A DNA stretch of 64,000 nucleotides. Origin: Plazaster borealis (taxonomy: Eukaryota > Echinodermata > Asteroidea > Forcipulatida > Labidiasteridae). The stretch is taken from positions 25,095,063-25,159,062 of the forward strand of contig CM037472.1 in NCBI GenBank assembly GCA_021014325.1, read 5' to 3'. The translations under genes and the position numbers were made by a program. A model generated the notes under the pieces. It was not told the origin of the DNA. It saw only the letters and a program-made list of their open reading frames with translations, and did not search any database. The stretch's first letter is position 1. Every line of letters begins with the position of its first letter. Below, piece after piece: positions 1 to 11,546 of the stretch.

Positions 1-151
1 TTACCTCTCTCTCAAAAACTACATTACGTCAGAGGGAGTCGTTTCTCACAATGTTTTATACTATCAACAGCTCTCCGTTGCTTGTTAACCAAGTAACTTT
101 TTATGCTAATATTTGTTTTGAGTCATTACCAAACGTGTACGATATCTTTAA
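1..151 (+). mobile_element. TTAA MITE family A, right half, cut by window edge
   Basis: This is the right half of a short non-autonomous DNA transposon seen repeatedly in the window. It shows the family signature: TCAGAGGGAGTCGTTTC, the stretch reading ACTATCAACAGCTCTCCG, then GAGTCATTACCAAACGTGTA, ending in a TTAA at 148-151. Its left half would lie outside the window. It encodes no protein and would depend on a transposase elsewhere. A TTAA target site suits piggyBac-like or Kolobok-like elements; that assignment is inference. Confidence 0.85.
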
Positions 152-1620
152 AGGTAGACCAAAACAACTGGTATAGCAAAACATTCAGGGAGACAGCATT
201 TTTGTGGGTACAACGTTTGTAATGATTAATTATGGTGTTTTAATTTCAATCACAATCACCGACTAAGCTACTTGCTTAATCTTGCTTATTCTTATAGACT
301 CAAAATGTTCTTTCAGTCTTAATACTCTGAAGTTACTGGTATTTTGGCAAATGCTTTGGCTGTTGGTCACTTCTACAGAAAGTATTTAAGGCTGTCCATG
401 ATGTTTTCATAATTATTTTTAAAACAATGTGAACCTTTTCAATTGATACTGAACAGGTTATTCTTAGTTTCTTTTCTTCTCCTTAGATCTTTCTTGATGA
501 GTTAATTTAACATTAGGTTTGAGAAGAAAAAGTTGCTCAATCCAACAGCCGCATAACTTAACACTTCTCTAATCAAGCTGTGTAACTTCATTTTATGAGA
601 CATGTTGACACTGCGCCATTTCTTGAATTTAATATTTCACTAAATTTGGAACATGATTCGCGGCCTAATGTCACGACACACGCGTGACTGCTCCATCAGT
701 CTGGGGGAGGGAAAAAAAATACATGCACGCTTGGTTGTATCATTGAAACTCACCCCCTGGGGACTTGAGAAAAGCCCAATAAAATTGGATTTTGCAAATG
801 CCACCTTATATTCCTAGGTCCCAGAATGTACTAATCTGATTTCATGGCTCATTCAGAGTCCAGTGTGGGGGCTCAGCCAAAGATCAGACATGGTATCTTT
901 GCGGACACGATTCAAACCTTGTTATTGTCTGCAAAACCTGGCTGTTGGTTTACTAGCTTTCTTTATAATTTCTGTCCTTCAAAGGGAAGTTCATTGTTGA
1001 ATCTTGAAGAGTGCATACATGTCAATCCTATTTTTACCACACTAACTAACTAACCTGACAAACTTTCTCCACAATTTAAGCTTGTGTGCTTATTTCTCTG
1101 GTTGAGGTAAGGTGAGAGAAATAAGATCACATTCAAAATCAAGTTCCTTGAAATTAAAGCTGTCTTTGTACATCCTCCAATAAGACATTACCTGACCTTT
1201 TCAATCCATACTTGAAAACACTAGTTAGTACCGACGCTGTACCAGCCAAAACTCCCCAAAATGGAGCTGCCCTAACTACACCAAAACCACGACTCCACTC
1301 TATGGTATCTCAACACCCAAATGTTTGGACTCGAATACTCTGTTTTGCCTACAGCCTCTTTAAGACAGAGGGCGATTTGGTAGTGTAATATCAAGACCAT
1401 AAAAATCAAGCAGTAGAATTTAAAGGACTTGAAGTGGATTGAAATAAGACATTTTTTTCAGACGAAATCATGAACATGAGCAATGAGCATTTATTAGGTT
1501 GTTATCGATAGCCAGCAACACACAGAAGGCGAATTCAGGGAGACACTGATTTCTATCTCTAATAATGTGATACTTCTAATGATAAGATGATATTATGCAA
1601 CGCTAAGCTATAATAATATT
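152..1620. other. non-coding interval, no gene seen
   Basis: AT-rich unique-looking sequence without a recognisable exon, RNA gene or repeat. A GAG|GTAAGG donor-like site lies near 1107, but the reading frames before it match no protein family I know. A CpG-containing patch around 655-690 is too short to call. Confidence 0.5.
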
Positions 1621-1885
1621 GTGGCATGTCTTGGCCTAGCGGTTACTGATCAGCATAGTGTTGGTTCGAGTCCCAGTCGTGGCACTTGCGTGGCACTTGA
1701 TTTGTCCCTCGGATGGGACATTAAGCGGCAGGTCCCATGTACTAAGTTTGGTAGTACACGTAAAAGAACCCAGAACACTTATCGTGGAAGAGTAGGAGTT
1801 AACTCCGGGGGTTTCTGGTTCACATCGCAAGCACCCTTGTTTACAGGTTTCCTCGGGCTTGCAAGCTACAGTGATTACTCATGAG
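1621..1885 (+). mobile_element. tRNA-derived SINE
   Basis: The first ~75 bases carry both internal RNA polymerase III promoter boxes at normal tRNA spacing: A box TGGCCTAGCGG at 1632-1642 and B box GGTTCGAGTCC at 1663-1673. The sequence does not fold as an intact tRNA after the B box. It continues into a body containing CACGTAAAAGAACCCAG, which resembles SINE bodies I recall from marine invertebrates. The head therefore belongs to a SINE rather than a tRNA gene. The 3' boundary is approximate and no target-site duplication was resolved. An 87-codon frame across it is incidental. Confidence 0.75.
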
Positions 1886-2672
1886 TCATCCTTGGTTTTA
1901 TTACCAGAAATACATAATAACAATTATTGACCTAACATGTACAGAACTTATTTTTTCGCCATCAGGAAACATACATGTATTTTGAGAACGTATATACCCT
2001 CTCTCACATTATACAGACAATTCCACATTGTGAAAGGCTTTGCAAATAATTCTTGCATGCAGAGTTCTAGACTCATTGATTACCGTTACCTAGTTTCCAA
2101 CACTCTTCTGAAAAACAATCCTTCCCCCAAAAATTCAATGAACGATTTTACCATAGCACACTGCACCTCAGTATAATAATAAAAAAAGAGAGCTTTCTTA
2201 ATGACAATTTCATTCCCCCCTTGAGCGTATTGGACAAAGGAGCGAGCTCAGAAAATGTCATGCTTAGAGGCGGGAGGGGAAAAATGGTCTATAGAATGCC
2301 CCTAAGTTATGTCACCCACGTGTTCCGTGTTCTGAGTACACAACACCGCGGCTTGAGAATTAAGCCAGTGAAGTGAGGGTTCTCATCAAAGTGACATCAC
2401 GGCCCCAGATGGGGGTTGTGAAGGGGGGCCCTTTGGCATCTCCACGTCATCCAAGTCCGCAGTGTAAATTAATCTTACTCTGTCAACTCCCTCCGCATGT
2501 TCAAAATGCTACCTCTCAATCTTGTTGTTACAACAGAAATACCCAAATATGGCAATTTAATACAGTGGCGAGCATTAAAGGGGATACTACACCGGTGTTT
2601 GAAAATTGAGTAAAGAAACGCCAGTGCTTGTGTTTCGTTAATGTATCTCATTTTGGTTAACAACAATTTAAC
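1886..2672. other. non-coding interval
   Basis: No exon or repeat recognised. A GC-richer patch at about 2325-2470 (containing ACACCGCGGC and a CACGTG at 2319) could be regulatory, but nothing decides it. Confidence 0.4.
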
Positions 2673-2938
2673 AGGGGCTGCTAAGCACATACAAACAAAT
2701 TTTGCTTAATATTTTGCTGATTTTTAACATTTGCTGAACATTTTGTCCTGCTTTGCAGCTCCATGAACTGCCTAGCATACCAATTTTGCTTACCACAGTA
2801 AATTTGCTAAGCACAAAAATGTGACCAGCCAAAGTTCCACACAATTCTACATTATCAGTGACTGGTTTTCCCCACGTTGCCCAGCAAATCATATTGATGA
2901 ATAATATCAACAATTAAGCAGCTTTATGAAATTGGACC
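2673..2938. mobile_element. degenerate GGGCCC-type palindromic MITE (family P)
   Basis: A decayed member of the palindromic family seen better at 41987 and 60595. Recognisable pieces are TGCTTACCACAG, TTTGCTAAGCACAAAAA, GTGACCAGCC and the terminal AAGCAGCTTTATGAAATTGG. Intact copies begin and end in GGGCCC and read nearly the same on both strands. This copy has lost one terminus and its left limit is uncertain. Confidence 0.55.
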
Positions 2939-3777
2939 ATTGGATGAAGAAATTCCAATGAAAAAAAAAATGTAGTCACAGGTTATTATTAATATAATGT
3001 TGCTAATATGAACACACTGTATTTCTATAAAGGGCAAATTGAGGTTCATCTGTGAAATTGGAACAAAGTACAGTCACCTGCATGTTGAATACCTTCTTTT
3101 ATGCTGCAGTGAAGTCGGCATTAAATTTAAATCTAAATTAAATTTGTGGATGTTTTTCTGGGGTGTCTCATTGGAAAACAATCAGAAATTTGTAATAAAT
3201 CCATCCAAATTACCGTTTAAATTGGTACACTAGTATTACAAGGTGAAGTCTGTGACGTTTATAAAGCATCCAAACAAAGCGTAACATCGCTTGTTTAGTA
3301 CGACTGTGAATACTACTCTAAAACTGACATGGAAAGGACAAAAAAAATACCAACTATTAATAACCTGAAGAACTGAAGCAGTTCCGACGCGAATGAAATG
3401 CTTTCCTTGCAGTCTTGACAAGAACTAAGGTGGGAATTTGCGGCTCGGTCGTTGGTAAAGTACAAAACGGATGAGGAAGTTCTACCCAAGTCTTCTGGGA
3501 AATTCACACTTGTCATTGTTCCTCGAGCATTTCTTGGGGCAAGTGGGAGAGAGTCGAGAAAAAAAAGAAGAGAATCTCCTGCCGCCTAAGTTGACCATCA
3601 ATGAGGACAAGGAAGAGGAAGTTAACAGAATTACAAAACAAATAATGCTCCTATTTCCACTTGAGGGATGAGTCTTAACTTTCTCAATGAGTATTTTTAG
3701 AGTTGCCCTCTCAGTGTACGCTCTCAAAAACAAATTTGATACATTGGTCAATGGCAATGTGGAATAGGTGTGAGGCA

Positions 3778-3804
3778 GGGGACTGGGGGGAAGGGGAGAG
3801 GGGG
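3778..3804 (+). other. G-quadruplex motif
   Basis: Four G-runs (3778-3781, 3785-3790, 3793-3796, 3800-3804) are separated by loops of 3, 2 and 3 bases, satisfying the canonical G3+N1-7 rule on the plus strand. The surrounding DNA is AT-rich. No function is shown by the sequence. Confidence 0.7.
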
Positions 3805-4135
3805 AGGTACATGCCCCTTAAGGTCTCAAGGTTGTAGCCCACCAGGAACTTCTTTGCAAGAGGTTATATTATATTAAAGAGAAAGTATAAGATGAGCCGG
3901 AACATAAATCCAAGATAATTTTAGATCCTCTGTGATCCTCTTTGCTTATATCAGTTTAATTATTTAAAGACTGACAATGATAACTCGTTTATTGGCCAAT
4001 CTGATTTGTTGAGTTGTTGAGTGCAAGTAAAAAAATATACCTCTACTTCAAGTCCCATTATCTTTTACAAGATTGATAAATATGTCCACTTTTGTACATA
4101 CAAAGTTTTATTAAAATTGCCGTGTTGACTTAATA

Positions 4136-4156
4136 GGGAGGGAGGTGGGAGAGGGG
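4136..4156 (+). other. G-quadruplex motif
   Basis: G-runs at 4136-4138, 4140-4142, 4147-4149 and 4153-4156 have loops of 1, 4 and 3 bases. This is a compact canonical quadruplex motif on the same strand as the one about 350 bp upstream. Confidence 0.65.
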
Positions 4157-6364
4157 CTCGTCGCTATTTGGCCAATTTGATAGGAAACCTAGAACATCAA
4201 GAACTCCAGGGGTTGTGTCTTAAAGCTCATCAGAGACTTAATCAAAAGTGGAAATCGAGACAAGCGTCAAACTGACATCTGCCAAGCTAATTCCCGATTG
4301 AACCAGTACAAACATGATAAATATTTTGTCGGCTGGAACTAATGAAATGCGTTATTCATAACTGGGCATTCAGTTCCGTGTGTGCTTGGGTGATTTGGCG
4401 TTATTAAAAAGGGCCCACAGCTGGCATTGATGAGCAAATAAAGGATAATTCAGCATTTATTTCGTTATTTTATCGCATCTCCTGAACGGGTTGATTTTAA
4501 TTTGTCAAGCTGTGTTCCTGTAAATTCAAGCAGTATCCTTTTTACACACAAATCAGTCCTTGAGCTTATGATATAATTACAAGGGGGCAATAACAAACAC
4601 TAGTGTTCGCATAAGAGTAACCGTTTTATCTATGTACAATTGAAACTAAAGAATAAACCTTGGGAAACCACAACAATTCACGGGCTTTAGACAAAGAATA
4701 CAAATCTTAAAAATTTATTTCAAGGAAAATATCGATAACTGTTCCAATAACTTCCCTACTTTGCAATCAACCTAACAATTATTCTTATTGTAATATTTTA
4801 TGTGAGATATCACGTTGCACATCATTTTGTCACTTTGTGAAGGAGCTCAGCTAATGAAATTATACTTATTTGATTAGGAAATCTCAAATACTTCCTTTTT
4901 TTATATATTTTTGTAAGTAATTGTCCCGGGCAAATCTATCTATAGAGAAAGATGACACCTTCATAACCCCCCAGCGGTATGAAATTTAAAAATTGGCATT
5001 CTGATTTTCTTCAAGTAACCAAAGCTGTAGCATATCTTTAAGAATTCCACCGCATAAAAGTCCCTTCCAAGGAAAGACCACCGCGCGACAACATCACCAC
5101 TATATTTGAATGACACAGTAGAAGTTCCATCCACAGACTCAACACGGATCATTTTCATTGCCCTTTTTTTTAAATTTTTTTTTTTAACCAAGACCTTTAC
5201 ATCCGTCAACACCTCTCTATCAGGGAACATATTAGCATGTTCTAGTGAGGGTAAATCCGTTGCGGGATGTATTATCCAGTATATGAGAACTGGGCGAGAC
5301 CCGCAATCCCACTCAACGTTCCCCATTGAAGCCTGTGCTTGAAATTGGATCGCCAGCGACTTTCTCATACAATTCATGGCAGGAAGGTGTGAGAGGCATC
5401 TAGCTGCGGCTGCATCATCAAATGATGGGTCAATGTGAAATGTCTTTTCTTTTTATTTGTGAAGCAGTTTATGGCCATTGTAGCTCATATTTACCGAGAA
5501 GGCAGCGGATACCCTGGAATTGATCGCACATATTTATTGATAAGGTGGAGAATAAGAAGCTCATGTTTAACCCTAAATGGTTAGATGGTTTTAAAAGACA
5601 AACATGATGTAGGCCTAACTGTAATGAGGGCGCAACTATAACCTTCCTGGAAAAATATTGTCCGAATTCATTGTGTGCATCGAATACATGAAAAGGTTTT
5701 TCTTCCCCTTATTCCTATTCATTCATAAGGATAACCTCTGTCTTATATATTAATTACAAACAAATCTATTAAATTACAAGAACATGCACCCAGGTGCGTG
5801 TACACCCATCTCTTGTAATATTTGCAGTGATTTTTGTTTTACTATTGTAATGTAATAAACTGAAAATCTGGTGATTATAAATTATTGTAATGATCTGAAT
5901 AAGCTAATCTAAATGATGTATAATTTCAGTGTCGTGGTACCTTTTAAACCGTCATTGGAAATGTGCGAGCTACTTTTTTTCTTCCATTTCCAGCAAAATG
6001 TATTCATAAACAAGTTTTAAAACAGATTTGTTGATAATATTGGTTGTTAAAGGATTGAAAACTCTCTCCAAGGAATACTTAAAAATAAAAAATAAACTAT
6101 TCCAATGAAAAGCATTATATACGTGTCATTTGCACAGAAACGTTGCCCCAATTTGCTTCAAATTTAGGAATAAATTTGATGACGACCTCAACTATCATTG
6201 AAACTGTTTCCCCCTCAAGAATAATAAAATGTGACACCCCGTTATTTGGAGCATGAGTTTCTAATGACAAATTCTGATCCCAACACAACATTACAACAAC
6301 GAGGAGTTTGATGTCCAATTCAATGCTTTACAATTAAAAAAATTAGAGAAAATTATCTCCAGTA

Positions 6365-6541
6365 CTAAGAGAATATTTTCGTTACCGTACCTTTTGGAAT
6401 TGATGGTAGTGATGCGATGTAGCTTTCGATGTCATCATGACATCTTCGTTCAGCGAAGCTGAACGAAGACGTCGTGATGACGTCGAAAGTTATGCGCTGC
6501 ATTACCATCGATTCCAAATGGTACCTAAAATATTCTCTTAA
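6365..6541. mobile_element. foldback (long hairpin) MITE
   Basis: Two ~85-90-base arms (6365-6454 and 6458-6541) are inverted copies around a 3-base loop (GAA at 6455-6457). The outer ends read CTAAGAGAATATTTT and its inverted partner AAAATATTCTCTTA. The inner stem is CTTCGTTCAGC/GCTGAACGAAG. There are only scattered mismatches and a small indel. Such a near-perfect hairpin without coding capacity is typical of a foldback or MITE element. Several arm differences are CpG versus TpG/CpA (see findings). Alternative: a one-off local inverted duplication. Confidence 0.75.
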
Positions 6542-6627
6542 GGGAATCCAATATTAGTTTAAATTCTGCTTTTCCCGGTAAAGTTGATCCATGGTACCAT
6601 ATACTATTCTTCAACCATAAAAGAGAA

Positions 6628-6641
6628 CCCCCCCCCCCCCC
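6628..6641 (+). repeat. poly-C tract, 14 bases
   Basis: An uninterrupted run of 14 C in an AT-rich setting, one of more than a dozen G or C homopolymers of at least eight bases in the window. Confidence 0.9.
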
Positions 6642-7244
6642 TGCAACATTAAATAAAAAAATAAAAAAAATTATTTAAAAAAATACCCCGGAAAAAAAAG
6701 GTTGAGTAACCTTTGATATATCAAGCATTCATTTCAATTTCCCCTTGGTAAAGGAGAGGCAAGTTGCACATGAAGACTGTTATCTCCCTTTCCTTCCTTA
6801 GAGGTGCATCTCCATCCATGGAATTTTATCCGTCAACCCAACACAGCATGGAGAGAGAATTCCTGAAATAGTGCCCCCATTCTGTGAAGACTGCATCTTA
6901 ACTTGATCATCTTCCAATATTATTATTATTATTATTAAGGGTTTTTTTTAAAGAAAAGAGAGAGGGATAGTGAGAAGAAGCTATGAAGAGCAAATTTCTT
7001 GTTTGTCCGGTTTTTTTTTTGTCTCCCCAGGTCCCTGGCAATGAGATTCCAGACATTATCAAGATCCAGTTCTGTGTCATTCCAATCGTACAACTGTTTT
7101 TCCCCCACTGTATTCAACGAGTATTTCCTTGGATTCGCTAATACACATTGGGTTTTACTTACAAGAAAATAGAATTAGCTTTTGAAAACTGCTTACCAAC
7201 CAAATATACCTATGGTATAACTGCAAAAAGAAAAACGTTAATGG

Positions 7245-7288
7245 CCTCATGATTTGACTTTAGCAAACTCTTTCTCAAAGGCTAAAAA
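7245..7288 (+). repeat. dispersed 44-bp repeat fragment, copy 1
   Basis: CCTCATGATTTGAC followed by TAGCAAACTCTTTCTCAAAG aligns base for base, with few mismatches, to 20308-20351. The two copies share CTCTTTCTCAAAGGCTA-type sequence and look like remnants of one dispersed family whose full form is not in the window. Confidence 0.6.
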
Positions 7289-7622
7289 ATAAATAAATTT
7301 TAATACCACATAATATTACATCCTAATGTTACATGAGATCATGCTTTATTGATACAGTGATAGACTCAATAATTCACTCTACCCATCATTAAAATGCAAA
7401 CTTCAAACTTTTACATAAGAATTTACCTAAAAGCAACTATATCAAATTTTCAACTAGAAGTTCTTCATTTTATTTAAGAATTATTGTAGTTCAATTCCTC
7501 CATCCAAAGCCCCCGATTCATTCACACAATTTATTCTGCAGAATGAAGGTGGGCTTCGACTCCGTGTAAAAATTCATTATTCAAACATAAAAACAATCTG
7601 AGAGCGTTTATTTTCCCAATAC

Positions 7623-8005
7623 TTAAAGGCACTGAACACGTTTGGAAATTGTCAATGACCAGTGTTCTCACTTGGTGTATCCGAACATATGCATAAAATA
7701 ACAAGCCTAAGAAAATTTGGGCTCAATTGGTCATCAGAGTTGCAAGAAAATGATGAAAGAAACAACACCCTTGTTGTACAAATTTGTGTGCTTTCAGATA
7801 GGAATATAAACTTATTGAAGAAGTTTTTATTATTTTAGTGAGAAATTACCTCTTTCTCAAAAACTACTTTCTCAAAAATTACTTTAGAGGGAGTCGTTTC
7901 CTACAATGTTTTATACTATCAACAGCTCTCCGTTGCTTGTTACCAAGTAAGTTTTTATGCTAATATTTGTTTTGAGTCATTACCAAACGTGTACGATACC
8001 TTTAA
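7623..8005 (+). mobile_element. TTAA MITE family A, full length
   Basis: A complete copy running from TTAA at 7623-7626 (TTAAAGGCACTGAACACG) to TTAA at 8002-8005 (GTACGATACCTTTAA). The termini are imperfect inverted repeats sharing ACACGTTTGG. The central palindrome seen in other copies is decayed here. A small internal duplication of a CTTTCTCAAAAA-type block lies at about 7850-7884. No coding capacity. A transposase acting in trans is inferred. Confidence 0.9.
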
Positions 8006-8473
8006 AGCACAGCAACATAATGAAACCACATGTGCATCATTTGTGTGCATAAGCCACGAATCTAAGGATACTGCAAATTCACGATTAATACAAATCCCAA
8101 AATTTGACACCTCCTTGAAAAAAGAAAAAGTCATACAAACATGAGAAAATGAGGCATTTAAAGGTAAAAAGTCATACGTTACTTATACACTAATCGGTGG
8201 AAATAACACATGTCCTCAACGGTTACTCTGTCTTTTTTTAGTTTTAGTAATTGACAGACAAATTTATTTATGGGTTTTTTAAGTTAAAAGCTAAAAGAGT
8301 TGATGTTTCTGAGAACAATTCCGTCTGACATGTTTGAGATTATTGTCTTTGAATCTCACGATGCAAGATGCAAGACCAGCATATAACTGTTAACACCATT
8401 TTTCTTTAAAAACAAACAAATCCCCAAACATTAACAAGAATGTTTTGAATTGTAGTTATTTTCACAGGTTGAT
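8006..8473. other. spacer between two family A MITEs
   Basis: About 470 bp of AT-rich sequence without a recognisable feature. The two flanking MITEs are in opposite orientation. Confidence 0.5.
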
Positions 8474-8761
8474 TTAAAGGTATTGTACATGTTTGGTAAT
8501 GACTCAAAACAAATATTAGCATAAAAACTTACTTGGTAACAAGCAACGGAGAGCTGTTGATGGTATAAAACATTGTAGGAAACGACTCCCTCTGAAGTAA
8601 ATTTGTACAACAAGGGTGTTTTTTCTTTCATCATTTTCTTGCAACTTCGATGACCAATTGAGCCCAAATTTTCACAGGCTTGTTATTTTATGCATATGTT
8701 GGGATACACCAAGTGAGAACACTGGTCTTTGACAATTTCCAAACGTGTTCAGTGCCTTTAA
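8474..8761 (-). mobile_element. TTAA MITE family A, internally deleted
   Basis: Inverted relative to the copy at 7623, with TTAA at 8474-8477 and 8758-8761. Both ends are intact, but the central part including the palindromic core is missing: TCTGAAGTAA joins directly to ATTTGTACAACAAGGG. This leaves ~290 bp instead of ~370. Loss centred on the hairpin suggests deletion through a cruciform or abortive gap repair (inference). Confidence 0.88.
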
Positions 8762-9646
8762 GGGTATTTTTATTTTTTAAACCAGATGTTTTGGAGGAAT
8801 AATGTCGAAAACCAAACATGTACTATCGTTTCAGTCTTGTGAATGGGGCCAATAATGGGATGAAGTTGCCTGGCTAGACATGTAGCTGTACTACTCCTTT
8901 CAATTCTTGCTCCTTTTTTTTTTTTACTTCTTGACTACAAGGATATGAATACAATCAATCATCCCATACCGGATGAGTTATCATCATTAAATGTAACCTA
9001 CACCAATTTCTCTTTTGTGTAAATTGTCTCTTAAGTGATTTACTATAGCTTTCCACCCGATTAGCTGAGGAACCTTACCCTGAAAAGCTTGGAACTGTCT
9101 TTTTAAATAAATATCTCTCCAGTGGTGTTTGTTTATTTTGCAAAAATGTAAATTATTTTGATTTCTCCTAGTAGCCAACCAATCAGCACAAAGGTAAATC
9201 ATTCTGAAATGTGAACAGGCCCATTGTTGGCTGTCTCCACCAAAAAGTGGCTATCTCCACAAAACGTCCAACCGAAGCTCCCGCCGCTGACTAAAACAAA
9301 CTTCAATCAAGCTAAATTGTTATTTTCCTTTCATTGTAATTGTGGTTTTCTTACTTTATACACCCAGATAAAGATAGAAAATGCAAATTTCAAAACCACC
9401 ATGTCACTAATCCATCAGAATACCCTGTAGAGCAGAGTGTCCGTAACAAATTTAAATTTTGAAGAAGCACTAAATTTAATTTAAAAAAAAAAAACCCACG
9501 CACACAAAAATGACCATTACAAAGTGTTAACCAAGCATAGTTCACATGTAATTTATACAGATTTTAAAATGTTAATGAGTTATTTATACACTGACCATGA
9601 CAACAGCTTTAAAGGAGATATATCTGATTAGTTAATCAAAACAACC
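8762..9646. other. non-coding interval
   Basis: No exon, RNA gene or known repeat seen. The inner half contains a repeated GGCTGTCTCCACC / GGCTATCTCCAC doublet at about 9229-9260. Confidence 0.45.
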
Positions 9647-9795
9647 AGGGCCTAATTTCATAGCGCTGCTTAAGCAGAAAATATTACTTAACGAATTTCT
9701 GCTTAGCAGAAACCAGCAGGGTACCAGTCACAGATGGTACATGTGACATCTAAGCTACCTTATTCTGGTTAACCAGCTCTATAAAATTGGGCCCA
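9647..9795. mobile_element. palindromic MITE family P, short copy
   Basis: Begins AGGGCCTAATTTCATAG and ends ATAAAATTGGGCCCA. Between them lie the family words GCTGCTTAAGCAGAAAATAT, TTTCTGCTTAGCAG and GTACCAGTCACAGATGGTAC. About 50 bp shorter than the full copy at 41987 because the right arm is truncated. Confidence 0.8.
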
Positions 9796-10230
9796 GATGG
9801 TTAAAGGCTTCAATGTCAAACTCAATTCTTGTGTTAAGCTTTTATTTGCGTCAACCATCTACGCCGTAACATTTTCAGAGGTGCTGCCAATACTCCAAAA
9901 GTAATAAGTCTCACTGACAATGATATTTTTGGAGGGAAATCATGCGTTTGACCAATTTCAAAGTCTGTCTTGAAATAAATAACTTGAAGGCAAATTTCAC
10001 AACTTGCTAGTAGCCAACACAACGTGTTTAGTTGGCCAATAGTATACTTTGACACGACTGATGCACTTTTAGGTTAAATAACCAATTCCTTTACACTCCC
10101 CCTTTAAGTCAGCTGGGCATAGCATCATGCACAAGACCCCCTTCCCTAACCAAGGCCAGTACAATTTACTGCCATATTACATTTTCCTCATCCTACTCCA
10201 ATAGTGCCATATGTAACTCCTGCCACAGTG

Positions 10231-10250
10231 TACATGTACATGTACATGTA
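10231..10250 (+). repeat. TACATG hexanucleotide repeat
   Basis: Three and a third units of TACATG in perfect tandem. Because the unit is nearly self-complementary, the tract is also palindromic. Confidence 0.8.
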
Positions 10251-11011
10251 TATGCCTGCTGCATTTATATTAGGAATGGCATTTTAGCTTTACATCAGTT
10301 AAGGGTGTGTCGTATCAATCTTGTTGATGTTGTAAAGTGAACCCAAATTCTCCCAATCATTCATGATTAAAATGTCCTAATTTGTCTACCATCTGTGAAC
10401 ATTGATATTGAAGACAAAGAGGACTCTTTGACGTCAGCGACGTCAGCGATAATCAAGGAGCTGCTTCAATTCAAATTAGACAAAGATAAGTCTTTAAGTG
10501 TAACCTTCTCATTCAGGTAAAATGATCAAAAGCATATTAGCCTAAATATTCTATCACCATCAATTTTAAAAAATATTAATAATTCAGGGGGGGGGGTCGT
10601 GTACATTTTATACAAACTTATCAATATTTGACCAGAAAGTCAGAAATTACATCAAGCACTTAAAGATTTCTGCCAGGTTTATTTTTCAGTGAATTTTTGA
10701 AATTTCTCAGGTGTGCAGAAAAATCCTAAGGAATGGCCCTCTTTTTGTCTACGGTGGAGAATCTCTTGGCTTTCTTTGTCCATCAGCTTTATAAGAACAG
10801 AGTTAAGCTAGTACATTCAACAATTTAAAATTTTAACCCTTTATCCGATAGGCAAAGGAAATGGGACAAAGTTTGGCAAGCCTTTTGTGCAGACCACTTA
10901 ACAAGAGTTTTTTTTTGTTTGTCAACATCCTGGGTTTCACATGATTAAGAGAAATAAGATGATACATCAGCAAGCTCTTCGCATTAACCACTTTAGAAAC
11001 ATCATGTTTTT

Positions 11012-11051
11012 TTGTTTCATGAAACACCCATTATAAGTGCCTTACTGGGTT
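11012..11051 (+). repeat. dispersed repeat, copy 1
   Basis: TTGTTTCATGAAACACCCA followed by TTATAAGTGCC and TACTGGGTT recurs at 11505-11546 with CTAATAAGCGCC in the middle. The start carries a TTTCATGAAA palindrome. Family unknown. Confidence 0.6.
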
Positions 11052-11504
11052 GATTTGATCGATTTGAATTTTGGATAAAACACAGCAAGAACATGGCGGG
11101 GAAAAAAACCAACAACACAGTAACAGGAGGATAACAGTTGAAATAAATAAAGGCAAGTAGAAAACAAGACTGCACAAAATTATCCAAGGATAGCCCCCAA
11201 AAAGCCAATGACTTAGACAAATTTTGATGGGGTCCTTAAAGAAAAATGGCAACAAAAAAAAACGAACAACAAAAAAGAAGTAGAATTACAAAAAAAAACC
11301 CAGACCTACAGAGTTTAAAAATGGGTGGACATACAAAGCTATAAAAACCAAACAAAAGTAAATTAATTAATTAATTAAAAATGGAAATAAAAAGCACAAA
11401 ATCTACGCTTCCTTAGATCTGATTTCCAATGGGTGAGAAAAAATGAGACCATATAGATCTGCTAGCCATTATCATAAAAATTCCACTTCGTGTAAGAGCC
11501 CCTT

Positions 11505-11546
11505 TTGTTTCATGAAACACCCACTAATAAGCGCCATACTGGGTTT
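11505..11546 (+). repeat. dispersed repeat, copy 2
   Basis: Same orientation as 11012-11051 and about 490 bp away, with a few substitutions and a 2-base insertion. Either the end of a repeat family or an old local duplication. Confidence 0.6.

Larger units (their letters stand above)
2939..6364. other. non-coding interval
   Basis: Mostly AT-rich single-copy-looking DNA. It contains two G-quadruplex motifs listed separately. A 138-codon ATG-started open stretch on the minus strand at 4961-5377 has no recognised domain, and part of it is an A/T-run product (a Lys-rich patch), so it is not called as a gene. Confidence 0.45.
6542..7622. other. non-coding interval with simple repeats
   Basis: Holds a 14-base C run (6628-6641), A-rich runs, and an ATT trinucleotide repeat at about 6918-6937. 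No exon or RNA gene recognised apart from the dispersed 44-bp repeat at 7245. Confidence 0.5.

Noticed and set aside
1621..1700. Possible tRNA gene
   Set aside because: A and B boxes are present, but the stems do not close into a cloverleaf and a SINE body follows.
8431..8667. Open frames repeated at several loci with the same peptide words
   Set aside because: They are translations of family A MITE copies, whose frames are broken differently in each copy; not a gene family.
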